Positions 45,001-53,544 of a DNA stretch of 64,000 nt are shown here, in pieces. Made by a program: the position numbers and the translations under genes. This DNA is from SXOA01 sp051004015. Lineage in GTDB: Bacteria > Planctomycetota > Planctomycetia > Pirellulales > Pirellulaceae. A model generated the notes under the pieces. It was not told the origin of the DNA. It was given only the letters and a program-made list of their open reading frames with translations, and ran no database searches. The first letter of the stretch is position 1; the number at the start of each line of letters is the position of its first letter. The DNA is taken from contig JBPCKT010000028.1 of the NCBI GenBank assembly GCA_051004015.1, forward strand, positions 26,356 to 90,355, read 5' to 3'.

Positions 45001-46069
45001 TTAGCGTGTAGCTCACGTCGGACCAGTTCGGATCAAACCGGAGCGGATCATACGCCACCCCGCTAACAGCATTGTCATTGGGATACGTCAGCGGAAGCGA
45101 AAAAGTGTCGCTGGACGCGTGATATTCAAAATATGGATCGATCTGCGTGTCGAGCCGGAAAATGCCGTGAAGGCGATTGCCGGTCCGCCCGATGCGCGTG
45201 CTGCCGGGCACGGTACCTCCCGGCCCCAGGCCCAAAGAATCCGCACGAACCGCAATGGTGTCCGTGGTGAGGTTGATCTCGCGCACGGGGGTAAAGCCGG
45301 TCCCACGGTAATTCGTAGTGAAGATCGCCTTGCCGTTATTCAGGATTGCCAGATCATAGGCTCCCGCCTCCGATCCGACTCGATCAAACGTCAGGTTGGT
45401 TACGGCGCCGGATTCAGGATCGACCTTGCGAATGATCGACTGGGTGGTTCCCGGCTCTTGTTCGGCGACATAGATCGCGGAGCCATCGGCAGTGATATCG
45501 ATTCCACCGAGCTGAATGCCCACGTCGAAGGGGGGCAGGAACTCCATGGTCCTAACGTCGAGGCGTAGAATCTGTCCGTCGTTCGTGGAAATGTAATGCA
45601 GCCCGCGCGTCGGATCGAAGACATGGTCGACGGTCGTTTGCAGATTGGCCTGCGGAGTAATGATCGTGGGAAGCGGCGAAAAGGCGTGCGTTGTTAACCT
45701 TAGCTCGGGTAGCGACTGCTCGCTGCCGGGCTCGGGTATGAGGCGAACGCGATGAATGCCGTTGGGCACGCCCGAGAAAAGGTAACTGCCTGTGCCGTCG
45801 CTCAACTCCGTGCGTTCCCCGACGTCGAAGACATTGTTGCCATTCGTATCGAGAAGTATGGTGCGGCCGATGATCGTCGTCTCGCCCAGTCCCGGTTCAT
45901 ATTGCGTATCGCCGTCAATGTCGTTGAAGACGATGCCGCTGATGGAACCGGCGGGCGCCAGGCGGACCTCCAACGTCTCGTGCTGCAGCTTGCGCCACCG
46001 CGCGCGGGCCGCCTGTTTTTGAAACTTCCGGGAGACCCTGTTCCGAAGCCAGGTGCTGCGTGTGGGCAT
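39023..46069 (-). CDS. Giant Calx-beta/dockerin surface protein, paralogue
   Basis: The protein has 2348 aa; ATG at 46069 with AAGGAA upstream. It is a paralogue of the 31646-38812 product, with which it shares domain order from the SdrD B-like unit on. The N-terminal LEVRLAPAGSISGIVFND replaces the LamG module. Propeller segments, a cadherin-like domain (NAANGILKNDREANLNQ), a second SdrD B-like unit (FNDFDADGIFEPGLGE) and about ten Calx-beta domains with the refrain ATVPATVTI.A.QNSV.F follow. The C-terminal dockerin-like loops are DVTADGFIVAGDVLAVINIL and DTSGDNFISALDALLVINYI. The gene is 210 bp upstream of its sister on the same strand, indicating tandem duplication. Confidence 0.87.
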   Translation of the reverse strand: MPTRSTWLRNRVSRKFQKQAARARWRKLQHETLEVRLAPAGSISGIVFNDIDGDTQYEPGLGETTIIGRTILLDTNGNNVFDVGERTELSDGTGSYLFSGVPNGIHRVRLIPEPGSEQSLPELRLTTHAFSPLPTIITPQANLQTTVDHVFDPTRGLHYISTNDGQILRLDVRTMEFLPPFDVGIQLGGIDITADGSAIYVAEQEPGTTQSIIRKVDPESGAVTNLTFDRVGSEAGAYDLAILNNGKAIFTTNYRGTGFTPVREINLTTDTIAVRADSLGLGPGGTVPGSTRIGRTGNRLHGIFRLDTQIDPYFEYHASSDTFSLPLTYPNDNAVSGVAYDPLRFDPNWSDVSYTLTSSQLPSPADNTFNRIYQRIHEDTFLVNRQSANASQPFGGSGQQTAGFIVPFGITAATVSWFDRLQSFDTTVDPNDQNFRVRLLNQFGNPVRDIYSANVVQLGPNYRSFDLTSALQSLAGQQIFLSFQVTAFNAAYDVNLEDILLHVSISNTTGFIQPIFETLANGIFYQTAMSPDGDELFLSTTTGLHVYTPTPTNWILTVNDNANTDYDFGSRPVNNYAPQAADDFYDTNGTQFLTVNAANGILKNDREANLNQSITIQLITNVQHGSLTLNPNGSFTYTGNPVGGANPFVDTDSFSYQLSDGITTSNVATVLITKNPNTGSSLSGLEFNDFDADGIFEPGLGETVAADVKVFLDLNDNGVLDPASEPQTLSAADGTWSFTGLTARDYRVRQILPNGARSTWPIASSASTLIVQAGVTDISFDTSRQILYIAAGNDTIRRYSLVARAFLSPIVVGGAAIGLDITPDNSTLYVADSLEVANKAFVRKVNLANGTVTTLQFDTPGTETGCFDISIGANGKALITTTSSDASPVPLRELDLATGTITIRADAPTAAGGGLVGSGTRIFRGTDRSRLLLTEGTNATGPLFTYISATGLFVDGPSTAAVTNTRHSAVSRDGQLIVSDIFGPSLMDENFQVQEIFERFDGGLGFDGTRDVFYAVDSFTDELVAYNVQNFQELLRVSIGENVGGLFYGQIGVIPDGQNLFLTTVSGVRAFDIGTSQGYLVTLANNASVDGLLFGNVTVPLSIHVAVPGGVMAENQGAGPLTGTVSRTGGDLTIPLVVTLTSSDTTEASMAATVTILAGQTSVNFPINAVDDNLLDGTQQVSITASAAPYGSDSDSIVVTDHELIIVSLASHSLPEVGGQTVATISRSNTDNSLALLVTLTSSDTTEATIQPSVTIPAGQASTTVTLNAVDDLLFDGTRQAVITGSAAAYFSLSDIVNIVSNADPYRNLLISTNASPDNPRLYEYSPSGTRVNDTSIQPVAGGDYPTRDLVVDASGKVHIFAGTAEPSLTTIDALGGPRIDTTESGWSTAAAGGTGGVARFGQYVFVTDMATGSGADLQNGLIRFDTTTGPFTPVRFGGSLDYTDVAVGGDGLLYGLAAGQLEVYNPETRAFIRTVTLPGLNTPVGIAVNSTGEILAVAGNNTIYRYDSSGVLIRSVVTTGASLSDIDLSAEGGLIASGLTGDVVVLDEALMDAPVKFSVSSTPAFVSFGSLRSAAGLTLFVSPTTFVESAGANAAIAIVSRPSEGSTAAALTVNLSSNDTSEASVPATVIIPAGKVSVTFAIAAVDDAVGDGPQNATITAAASGQASANTILTVTDDEFNYFTLSFAPTSMSELGGTLTGTVTRTVLDNSAPVTVNLASDDTTEATVPPTVLIPDGQNTANFTVTAVDDVLRDGTQTVNITASAAGIASGSGPVSVTDNEVDTISINIVAGSISENGGSSSGTVSRVFLNNSSALIVTLTSDDTTEATVPGTVTIPAGQTSVNFTVTGVNDSLRDGTQNVNITAAAPGVASVSDGLDVTDDEVDFLSLSFFPTSMSENGGTLTGTVTRNALNNLLPVVVTLNSGDATEASVPSPVTIPANENSVIFTVTAVDDALQDGTQTVTISASAGGFAAGNGQISVTDDEADTISISIVPGSISENGGTATGTVTRAFLNNSAALVVNLSSSDTGEASVPLSVTILANQNSRTFTVTGVNDALRDGTQTAVITASAAGVASTNANVSVTDDEIDTIAISLSTDLMSENGGSITGTVTRIDLDNSAALVVSLSSSDTGEATVPTTVTIPASQNSVTFAITAVDDALADRAQTVTITASAAGHASVNKNLIVSDDETPFQNPRHPLDVTADGFIVAGDVLAVINILNEIGTGAVGVIMPQYSGPPIFPDTSGDNFISALDALLVINYINDPPPPGGEGEFDDFSAFAPAAVPSASASASQVPAPDASAAALQALLADDSFWRQSKPRTPSPFEADSDWNQVVAVLARENVRRRGE

Positions 46070-46316
46070 GGTTCAGCGATTCCTTCAGCGGCCGAGGAAA
46101 AGTGCAAGCGGCGAAGGAGAAACCCAGGCAAGCAACGACGAGGCATCAGCCGATTGCGGCTGATTTCGCTCTCTGGTGCTTACGAACGGGCTGGCCCCTC
46201 GACTGATGTGTCAAGCGAATAACGGAAGAAAGTCCATACTAGCCAGAACGTGTGGGGGATGCAATTGATTTGAGAGTTGCGTCCCAAAAGCCACTAAATG
46301 CCCAATCCAGTAGCCG

Positions 46317-49300
46317 CTAGAACAGGATTTCCAGGGCCTTCCAAAAGAGGGCCGTGGCGTCGCCGGTGCTGACAAATTGGGCCTGAACCACCAGGTTTCC
46401 ACTCTGGCCGGCGACCGGAGACAGGTCGATTTCCAGTTGCTTGTAACGGTCCGGGTGGGTGGCATCGGTGATGTCGACCGCGTGCAATGGCTTGTCGCCA
46501 AAGGTAGCTGTGAGCTTCCAGTTCTGGCCGGGGTCGTTTCCCACACGAATCCTCAGGCGAGGCTTGCCGCCTGCCGGGAGGCTCATCTGTCGGGCGAAGA
46601 CGACGGGGGACTGCGCGGTTGCTCGAAGTCCTAGGACGTCCTTTTCCCCGTGAGCTTCCGGCATCAGGCCGGTCCGGTCGCCAGCACTGCTGGCGACGAG
46701 CTGCCAGTCGGGGAAGAATTTGCGAGCGGCAGCTTGCTGATTGGCGGGGACGGTTCTCGACCAGAGGTGGTCGAGGGTCGAGGGCAACGCGAGCAGCTTT
46801 TCGGCTTCACCCGCCGGAACCAACTCGACGAGGTCGCGGGCGGGTTCGTGCTGGCCTTTGCCGAAAAAGGTCCAAATGCGGTCCTTGTACTGAACTAGCG
46901 GACCGAGGCGCGGATCGGCGTCGTTGAGGTTGGGCAGGACCGTCGTGGCGCCGACATTGCCGGTGGCAGCGTCGAGCCAGGAGAGCCGCGTCTGAATCTG
47001 GTTGTTCTGCATGGGCACCGGCTCGCGCTGCGCGACCAGCAGCGTCTTGTCCGTGCACAGAACAAAGCTGTGCAGATCGGCCAGGTCGTGCCGCCAAAGA
47101 AGCCGGCCGGTGGATTTGTCGAGCGCGCGGATATCGGTCTCGGTGCGGACCAGCAGCTTGTCCTCGGCAATGCCGACGATACCGACCAGATCCGGGATGA
47201 CGCTCGTCCACTGGCGAGAGCCGGAATGAACGTCCAGGCAATCGACGGCCCGCACCCCCGGCTGGGAAACGTAGAGCCGGGATTGATCGAGCAGCGGGCG
47301 CTGGTAAAGCTGCAAAATCCAGCGAGGTTCTTCATCCGCGGGCAGGACCACCTGGCGGCGGACCCATTTGAGATTGCCGGCGGCATCGCAGGAGAAGGTG
47401 ACGCCGCCGAGCGTGGCGAACACGGCATCTTCCAGCGGCGTGATTTCGCAGCAGCCGCGGGAACCCCAGGTGCTGCGGAGGCGGAGGAGGTCCTTCTGAC
47501 TTGTTAGCTCGCCGGTCTGCGCGTCAAAGACATTCCACTTGAGCTGCCCTTCCTGTTGATCGAGCAGTGAAATGCTCATCGCCGCCAATTGGCCCTGAAC
47601 CAGGACCGGATCGGAGATGAGAAATTCTCGGTCCTGCTGCGGGCCGGTCCAGACGATTTTGCCCGTCGCTTTTTCCAGGCAGACCAGCAGCGGGCTGGGA
47701 CCGTAGAGCAGCCGGGCGTAAACGTGGCTCTGCGTCACCAGCGGCTTCATGGCGATCATCGCCCAGTCTTGGGCCTTGGCCATGGCTCCGGGGGGAGTTG
47801 CCGATTGCCAGATGCGCTGGCCGTTTGCCAGATTATAGGACGCGACCTGGAAGCGGTTGGAGACGTACAGCAAGTCCCCTTCGAGCACGGTGGCGATCTG
47901 CCGGTCAACCCAAGGAACGCGGAACTGATTCGTCCGCCGGCCGACTTCTTCCTGTGGGTTAGCTCCGAGGGGGCCGTCGAGCTTGGCTTTCAGGTTGACC
48001 TGGAAATTCGTGGGATTGGGAAATGGCGGCGGCGCTATCGCAATGATGGACGACAAGCTGCTGTTGCCGCGAGAGCGCATTTCGGCAACGAGAGCCTCGA
48101 ATTGCTCCTTGGTCATCTTCACTTCGCCAAAGGAGACGGCCTTCGTCACCGGCTGCTGGTCATCTTGCCCCAGCATGGCTGCCGCGAGCCTAAGCCGCGG
48201 GGATATGGCGTCGGCGAAGGCGGGTTGTATTTGCGTGGAGCGGCGATATTCCGCGATGGCGCGCTCGAACCAGCCGCTGGAGAGAGCCCGGTCCCCCAGC
48301 CAGCGATGGGCCTCGGCCGCGGCTTCGGTGCCCGCGAACTGCACTGTGGCGAGTTCCAGCGCGGAGGCATCTCCGCCGGCCATCGCTTGACCAATCCGCA
48401 GTTTGGCGAGTGTTCCGAACTGCAGGCCGAGCGCCTGTTTTAGCTGCGGATAGTCGGCGAGCGTCAGCCGCACCGCCACCGGCAAGGAAACAAGCAAGTC
48501 CTTGTCCTTATGGTAGGGAGCCACGCCCGGAGCCGCTTCGGGATCGAGCGACGTCACCATCCGCGCGGCATCCTGCCAGGCTTCGCTTTCCAGAACCGCT
48601 TGCAGCTCGGTCAGCGAGTTGTAGGTTTCCTTGCTCAATTCCTCGACGAGCGGGTGCCGCCAACTGTCCTTGAGGCGGGTGGCGAAATCTCCGGCGGCGC
48701 GGCCGGGCAAATCGCGGCGTGTACTCGCTTCGGCCCAATCAACCAGCGGCGCGAACTGCTGCTGCTGGAAAAACCGAATCTGCCTCATTAGCCGCAGAGA
48801 TTCGTCCGGCTTGCGATTGCTGACTGCCTGAATGAGCTCCCAGCGGAGATTCACCTCGGGATTAGCGGGTTGCTGTAAGTACGTGACGACCGGGACGCTC
48901 ATGGCATGGCGACGAACGCTGGTCCAGGGCGGCAGCCCTTCTTCTTCATACTTTCGCTGGCCCAATTCCAGATAGCGCCGCCCCAGCGAAACCTTCATCG
49001 CCTGGCCGTCCCGGAAGTCCCAGACCAGCAAAGCCGCATCGTCGAGCGCGGCGAGCTGCGCTTCGAGCGGCAACTTGCGCGCTGCAGCATCATCCAGCAG
49101 CACCTCCAGCAGGGCATAGGCCAGTTCGCGCGGTGGCGAGCCTGCCAGGCTGCGGATGGCGGAGGCCCTTCGCCACTCGGCGGCATCGACACCGGCGGGT
49201 TGCCGGCGAGCAACTTCCGCTAGCCAGAAGCCGAGCGTGGGCGTGATCGTGATGGCCGGTGCTTGGTCCCGCACGTCCTTGGCGGCCAGCGCCGACAATC

Positions 49301-51017
49301 CGGCCAGCTCTCGGAATTCTATCCGCTTGAGAGTCAGGTGCGTATCGGGCCGGTTCGCCACCACCTGCAAGCCGATGAAAGCGCGATTCCCCGGAGAGTT
49401 ATCGAGCGCCATTTCCGGCTGGGCCCAGTGCTGGCCGTCGCTGCTGACCCACCAGCGGAAATTCCCGCAACCGAACACCATTTTGACGAAGCAGTGCGAA
49501 CCGACGAGCGGCGAATGGCGGTCGGCCAGCGTTCCCAGGTCGGATTCGGCAACGTCGTCAGGGTACGTGGCCTTGACCCCAAGTTGCCCGTTGCGGGTGT
49601 TCTTCTGGAAGCGAATGACCTCCTGTACCGTTCCACCTTCCTTGCCCAAGTATACGCCGGCTCCGGGTGTGATGTCTTCCAGCTCTAGAATCACTTCCCC
49701 CAGGCCGGCGAACGGCAGCGGCACGAAGCACTGCACCTTCTCCTTGGCCTTGTCAGCCGAGAGACGCAGGCTCCCACTGGGCATTTTTTCCAGCTTCGCG
49801 ATGTCCGGCTTACTGAGCTGCCAGGCCAGCTCCGCGGGCTTATTCGTTTGATAAGCGACAGGAGAGGATGGCAAGGGCGCAGGGTCGTCGCGGGTCCGCT
49901 TGACGGCAATTCCCAGAAATGTCGCTCGGCCTTCGAAATAGACATCGCTGGGAATTCCCGCCAGCGGCGCGGTGAGCAGCACAATGTCGCCGCGGCTGAA
50001 GATGAGCTCGCCGTTTCGCCAGCGGATTTCCATCGGCCCGCCAAAACGGACTTCGCTGCGGCGAGCCCGGTCATCGTCGGTGGCGGTGAGCGCCAATGTC
50101 TCCGGCCGGAGCGCGCCCGCTTTGCGCGTCGTTTGCCAGGCGACCCACTTGTCCCCGGCATCCTGGTAGTAGGCCAGCGTGACGCCGCTTTCGCCGTGAT
50201 AGAAGTGAATCACCAGCCCCTTGTAGTTCTCGATCGCGAACTTAAAAGCGGAGTCCGTTGTCCAGGGCGCTCGCAAACGCGCCGTCCCTTCGAGCACGCC
50301 GCTGCGCCCGCGCTGCGTATCCGCTTCCACAATTCGGTAATTCTGGCCGGGCACCGGCTCGAACCACTTCTGCAAGTCAGCCCGGCGGGGGAGGGACTTG
50401 GCGGTGTCGAAGTCTTGAAAGGCAACGTCCTGAAATCCGGGCATATCCCCCTGAGCCGCCATGACCTCCTGCCAAGGTTCCTTGATGACGGGCGAGGCCG
50501 GCGGCGCAATCGCCATAGGCGCGGAAGGTGTGTCTGTCCCTTGGGGTTTCTCCGTCTTAGTGCCAGGAACCGCTGGAGGCAGTTTTGCTGTTCCCGGATT
50601 CGTGTCCTTCTCGTTCTTCGTGGCATTACCTGACGTCCCCTCGTCCTTCCTCTCCTCCTCCTTCTTTTCCACTACTTTCGGCCCCGCCACCACCTCTGTT
50701 TTCTTGGGCGCCACGGCATTCCATAGCGCGGCCCCCAAGAGCAAAAACAGCGGCACCGCCAGCACCACGCAGACCAGCGGCACCGTGAGTTGAAAATTGC
50801 CCTGAGTAGCGTGAGCGCGGGCGATGATTTCCTGCGGCGTGAACTGGACCCGCCCCAAAGCCTCTGCCAGGTACGCCTCCATCTGCATCTGGCCGAAGAG
50901 GGCCTCTCGCAATTCCGAGGATTCCGCCAGCCGCGTCCGGAGGAGGTCGATTTCCTCGAGCGAGAGCTCATCGGGAGTTTTGGCCTGCACGAGGGCGAGC
51001 AGTTCCTGGTCGGTCAT
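46317..51017 (-). CDS. Giant single-span membrane protein with PQQ-like propeller, coupled to ECF sigma
   Basis: The protein has 1566 aa; the ATG at 51017 overlaps the sigma-factor stop (ATGA). Residues 1-75 are a cytoplasmic helical segment (MTDQELLALVQAKTPDELSL onward) in the position of an anti-sigma domain. One transmembrane helix (77-99) is followed by a Lys/Glu/Pro-rich linker and a large exported part: LamG-like/DUF1080-like beta-sandwich segments, a helical middle with TPR-like character (~900-1050), and a PQQ-type propeller (~1130-1420) with LEKATGKIVWTGPQQ, ALDKSTGRLLWRHDL and SLLDQQEGQLKW. Likely a transmembrane regulator of the sigma factor that senses an envelope or extracellular cue; inferred from coupling and topology. 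Confidence 0.78.
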   Translation of the reverse strand: MTDQELLALVQAKTPDELSLEEIDLLRTRLAESSELREALFGQMQMEAYLAEALGRVQFTPQEIIARAHATQGNFQLTVPLVCVVLAVPLFLLLGAALWNAVAPKKTEVVAGPKVVEKKEEERKDEGTSGNATKNEKDTNPGTAKLPPAVPGTKTEKPQGTDTPSAPMAIAPPASPVIKEPWQEVMAAQGDMPGFQDVAFQDFDTAKSLPRRADLQKWFEPVPGQNYRIVEADTQRGRSGVLEGTARLRAPWTTDSAFKFAIENYKGLVIHFYHGESGVTLAYYQDAGDKWVAWQTTRKAGALRPETLALTATDDDRARRSEVRFGGPMEIRWRNGELIFSRGDIVLLTAPLAGIPSDVYFEGRATFLGIAVKRTRDDPAPLPSSPVAYQTNKPAELAWQLSKPDIAKLEKMPSGSLRLSADKAKEKVQCFVPLPFAGLGEVILELEDITPGAGVYLGKEGGTVQEVIRFQKNTRNGQLGVKATYPDDVAESDLGTLADRHSPLVGSHCFVKMVFGCGNFRWWVSSDGQHWAQPEMALDNSPGNRAFIGLQVVANRPDTHLTLKRIEFRELAGLSALAAKDVRDQAPAITITPTLGFWLAEVARRQPAGVDAAEWRRASAIRSLAGSPPRELAYALLEVLLDDAAARKLPLEAQLAALDDAALLVWDFRDGQAMKVSLGRRYLELGQRKYEEEGLPPWTSVRRHAMSVPVVTYLQQPANPEVNLRWELIQAVSNRKPDESLRLMRQIRFFQQQQFAPLVDWAEASTRRDLPGRAAGDFATRLKDSWRHPLVEELSKETYNSLTELQAVLESEAWQDAARMVTSLDPEAAPGVAPYHKDKDLLVSLPVAVRLTLADYPQLKQALGLQFGTLAKLRIGQAMAGGDASALELATVQFAGTEAAAEAHRWLGDRALSSGWFERAIAEYRRSTQIQPAFADAISPRLRLAAAMLGQDDQQPVTKAVSFGEVKMTKEQFEALVAEMRSRGNSSLSSIIAIAPPPFPNPTNFQVNLKAKLDGPLGANPQEEVGRRTNQFRVPWVDRQIATVLEGDLLYVSNRFQVASYNLANGQRIWQSATPPGAMAKAQDWAMIAMKPLVTQSHVYARLLYGPSPLLVCLEKATGKIVWTGPQQDREFLISDPVLVQGQLAAMSISLLDQQEGQLKWNVFDAQTGELTSQKDLLRLRSTWGSRGCCEITPLEDAVFATLGGVTFSCDAAGNLKWVRRQVVLPADEEPRWILQLYQRPLLDQSRLYVSQPGVRAVDCLDVHSGSRQWTSVIPDLVGIVGIAEDKLLVRTETDIRALDKSTGRLLWRHDLADLHSFVLCTDKTLLVAQREPVPMQNNQIQTRLSWLDAATGNVGATTVLPNLNDADPRLGPLVQYKDRIWTFFGKGQHEPARDLVELVPAGEAEKLLALPSTLDHLWSRTVPANQQAAARKFFPDWQLVASSAGDRTGLMPEAHGEKDVLGLRATAQSPVVFARQMSLPAGGKPRLRIRVGNDPGQNWKLTATFGDKPLHAVDITDATHPDRYKQLEIDLSPVAGQSGNLVVQAQFVSTGDATALFWKALEILF

Positions 51018-51679
51018 GGGGTCGGCCTGAGCTTTCGGTCCAGACAATGTTTGAGCGCCTGGCGGGCCCGGTGGACGAGCAGCTTGACCGCCCCTTCGCT
51101 CCGCTTGAGCCGGGTGCCGATTTCGGCCCATTTCAGGGCGGTGCTGTAGCGCAGGTCAATCGCCTCACGGGCGGATTGGCCGAGGGACTCCAGGCATTTG
51201 GGCAGATGATGCAGGGCGTCGTCCGCTTCCCCGTGGTGGTGGCCGACGAGAGCGTCCAGTTCCAGGCAGAGTTCCGTCCAGGCGACCTCTTTGCGACGCT
51301 GCTGTTTTTTGATGTGCTCGCGGAGGACGTTGCGGGCAATTCCCACCAACCACGAACCCACCGCGTTGGCCCGGGCCAGCTTTTCCCGCCCCAGGTAGCA
51401 GCGGAGAAAGACCTCCTGGCACAAGTCCTCCGCGTCGGCCGGCTCCAGCAGGCGAGCCCGCAAAAAGCCATAGACCGTGTGCTGATAGACCTCGACCAGG
51501 GCCGCAAACGCCTTTTTGTCCCCCCGCTGGGCATTCTGCACCAGGGCATGCTGTCCCTCCGCCGTTGCATCGGCATGGCGGGCGTGTGCCGGCCCGCGGG
51601 GGAGCACGCTGGCTTCCAAAACGGTCCCTCCCAGCACCGTGTTTCCTTCCATCGCGGCGGCTCGAGGCGGGGGCTTCAT
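51014..51679 (-). CDS. ECF-family RNA polymerase sigma factor
   Basis: The protein has 221 aa with ATG at 51679; an ATG at 51652 is also possible, and the open frame further upstream lacks protein-like character. Region 2 is visible as FLRARLLEPADAEDLCQEVF, with the LCQEVFLRCY core, and region 4 as AIDLRYSTALKWAEIGTRLK then RSEGAVKLLVHRARQAL. It directs RNA polymerase to a specific set of promoters. The overlap with the downstream membrane protein indicates that the two are made in step and that the latter is probably its regulator. Confidence 0.9.
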   Translation of the reverse strand: MKPPPRAAAMEGNTVLGGTVLEASVLPRGPAHARHADATAEGQHALVQNAQRGDKKAFAALVEVYQHTVYGFLRARLLEPADAEDLCQEVFLRCYLGREKLARANAVGSWLVGIARNVLREHIKKQQRRKEVAWTELCLELDALVGHHHGEADDALHHLPKCLESLGQSAREAIDLRYSTALKWAEIGTRLKRSEGAVKLLVHRARQALKHCLDRKLRPTP

Positions 51680-51942
51680 GCGGCAGGCAAATCCTGGCGG
51701 GAGGAGTGGGGGCGGGCCAAGTCCTATCTTACCCCAAGGGAAAGGGGCATTACAAACAGGGGTGGTCGCTGGGAGGGCTGCCGTTTCAAGAAATGGCGGC
51801 CGCGAGGTCGACTCTGCAACCGCTCGGCAATGCAATAGACACGCTGCTGTCTGTCTCATTGACCACTCCGAGTCCCCCTGCCTACGATGGGGAGTTTGCC
51901 TGATTCTGACCCCGTTCTGACCGTTTGCCCTAAGGTGTTCCC

Positions 51943-53241
51943 GTGCCCGGTACGTGCGTGATTGGCCTCCAATGGGGAGATGAAGCGAAGGGAAAGCTGG
52001 TGGACCTGCTGACCTCGCGGTTCGAGATTGTCATTCGCTACCAGGGTGGGGCCAACGCCGGCCATACGGTCGTCGTGGGGGATAAGACGTATAAGCTGCA
52101 TCATGTCCCCAGCGGCATTCTGACGCCGAGCGTGATGAACGTCGTCACACCTGGCGTCGTCATCAACCCGCCGACCATCCTCAAGGAGATTGAGTCGCTC
52201 ACTTCGCAGGGAGTGGCGGTTGGTTCGAACATGATGCTCTCGGACCGGGCCCATGTCGTCTTTCCCTGGCACATTGAGGAAGACAAGCTCCTCAACGTCG
52301 CCCCGGCCGGCGAGAGCATCGGCACCACGCTCCGCGGAATCGGGCCGTGCTACCGGGACAAGGTCGGCCGCGCCCACGCGATTCGCCTGGGGGACATGCT
52401 GCGGCCGGATTTCCGCAGCCGCATCGAGCATATTGTGCAGGCCAAGAACCGCCTGCTGACTGGCCTGAGCGGTGCGGACCACGTCGCGCTCCATTCAGCG
52501 GCCATCTTTCAAGAATACAGCGGCTATGCGGAGCAACTTCGGCCGTTCGTCGGCGATACCACGGCGTACCTGCTCGATGCCGCGGAAGCGGGCAAGAGGA
52601 TGCTGTTTGAGGGAGCCCAGGGCTCGCTCCTGGATATCGACCACGGCACCTTTCCTTATGTGACGAGCAGCAACAGTTCCGGGGTCGGCGTCTCCGGCGG
52701 CAGCGGCGTGCCGGGGAAGTGGATTCAGAAGGTGCTGGGAGTCTGCAAGGCTTATAGCACGCGGGTCGGCGGTGGGCCGTTCCCCACGGAGCAGGACAAC
52801 CCCACCGGCGAGAAAATCCGCCAGATTGGCCGTGAGTACGGCACCACCACCGGCCGCCCCCGCCGCTGTGGCTGGTTCGACGCCGTCGCCGTCCGCTATA
52901 CCGTGCGGCTCTCCGGCGTCGATTGCATCGCCATGATGATGATGGACGTCCTCAGCCATCTGCCGGAGGTGCAAATCTGCACCGCCTATGAGCTCGACGG
53001 CCAGCGGACCACCCGATTCCCCAGCCACGTCGACGACCTCCGCCGCGTTCAGCCCATCTACGAAACGCTCCCCGGCTGGCAAACCGATGTCACCGGCATC
53101 CGCGAACTGGCCGCCATGCCCGCCAACGCCCGCCGTTATCTTGATCGAGTCTCGGAACTTGTTGGCAAGCCGGTGGAAGTCGTCTCGGTCGGGCCGGATC
53201 GGGCGCAGACGATGTTCGCGGGGAAGGTGGGGCTGGTCTAA
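51943..53241 (+). CDS. purA: Adenylosuccinate synthetase
   Basis: The protein has 432 aa with GTG start (GTG CCC GGT ACG), the normal length of the family. The signature GLQWGDEAKGKLVD near the N-terminus and the downstream QGSLLDIDHGTFPYVTSSN are diagnostic. It joins IMP and aspartate, with GTP, to give adenylosuccinate in the first step from IMP to AMP. It stands alone, with the sigma factor gene divergent to its left and a toxin-antitoxin pair to its right. Confidence 0.97.
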   Translation: MPGTCVIGLQWGDEAKGKLVDLLTSRFEIVIRYQGGANAGHTVVVGDKTYKLHHVPSGILTPSVMNVVTPGVVINPPTILKEIESLTSQGVAVGSNMMLSDRAHVVFPWHIEEDKLLNVAPAGESIGTTLRGIGPCYRDKVGRAHAIRLGDMLRPDFRSRIEHIVQAKNRLLTGLSGADHVALHSAAIFQEYSGYAEQLRPFVGDTTAYLLDAAEAGKRMLFEGAQGSLLDIDHGTFPYVTSSNSSGVGVSGGSGVPGKWIQKVLGVCKAYSTRVGGGPFPTEQDNPTGEKIRQIGREYGTTTGRPRRCGWFDAVAVRYTVRLSGVDCIAMMMMDVLSHLPEVQICTAYELDGQRTTRFPSHVDDLRRVQPIYETLPGWQTDVTGIRELAAMPANARRYLDRVSELVGKPVEVVSVGPDRAQTMFAGKVGLV

Positions 53242-53310
53242 GGCGCATAGACTTTCCGCTGCCTCAAATCTCTGTGTAACAAACACGCTTCTTCATGGTA
53301 GAATTGTGTC

Positions 53311-53544
53311 ATGACGACCATCACCATGAACATCGACGAAACAACTCTATCGCGAGCCGAACAGAAGGCGGCCGCGCTCGATACTTCGGTCGGCGAGATC
53401 GTGTCCGAGTTCTTGCGCGAGTGGGCGGACAACAATGACGTTCGGCAAGCAAGAGCAGCGATGACCGAGCGTTTCGCCAGCCCGAACTGGCAGTTCGCTG
53501 TCGGTACTCCTGACGATCGAGAGCAGCGGAATGGCCGCACCTGA
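53311..53544 (+). CDS. VapB-type antitoxin
   Basis: The protein has 77 aa. The N-terminal TTITMNIDETTLSRAEQKAA is the ribbon-helix-helix-like start found in VapB proteins, followed by a helical, charged tail that would wrap the toxin. Its 3' end overlaps the next gene by 14 bp, the usual toxin-antitoxin arrangement. It should neutralise the PIN toxin and repress the pair's own promoter, about 70 bp after purA. Confidence 0.82.
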   Translation: MTTITMNIDETTLSRAEQKAAALDTSVGEIVSEFLREWADNNDVRQARAAMTERFASPNWQFAVGTPDDREQRNGRT

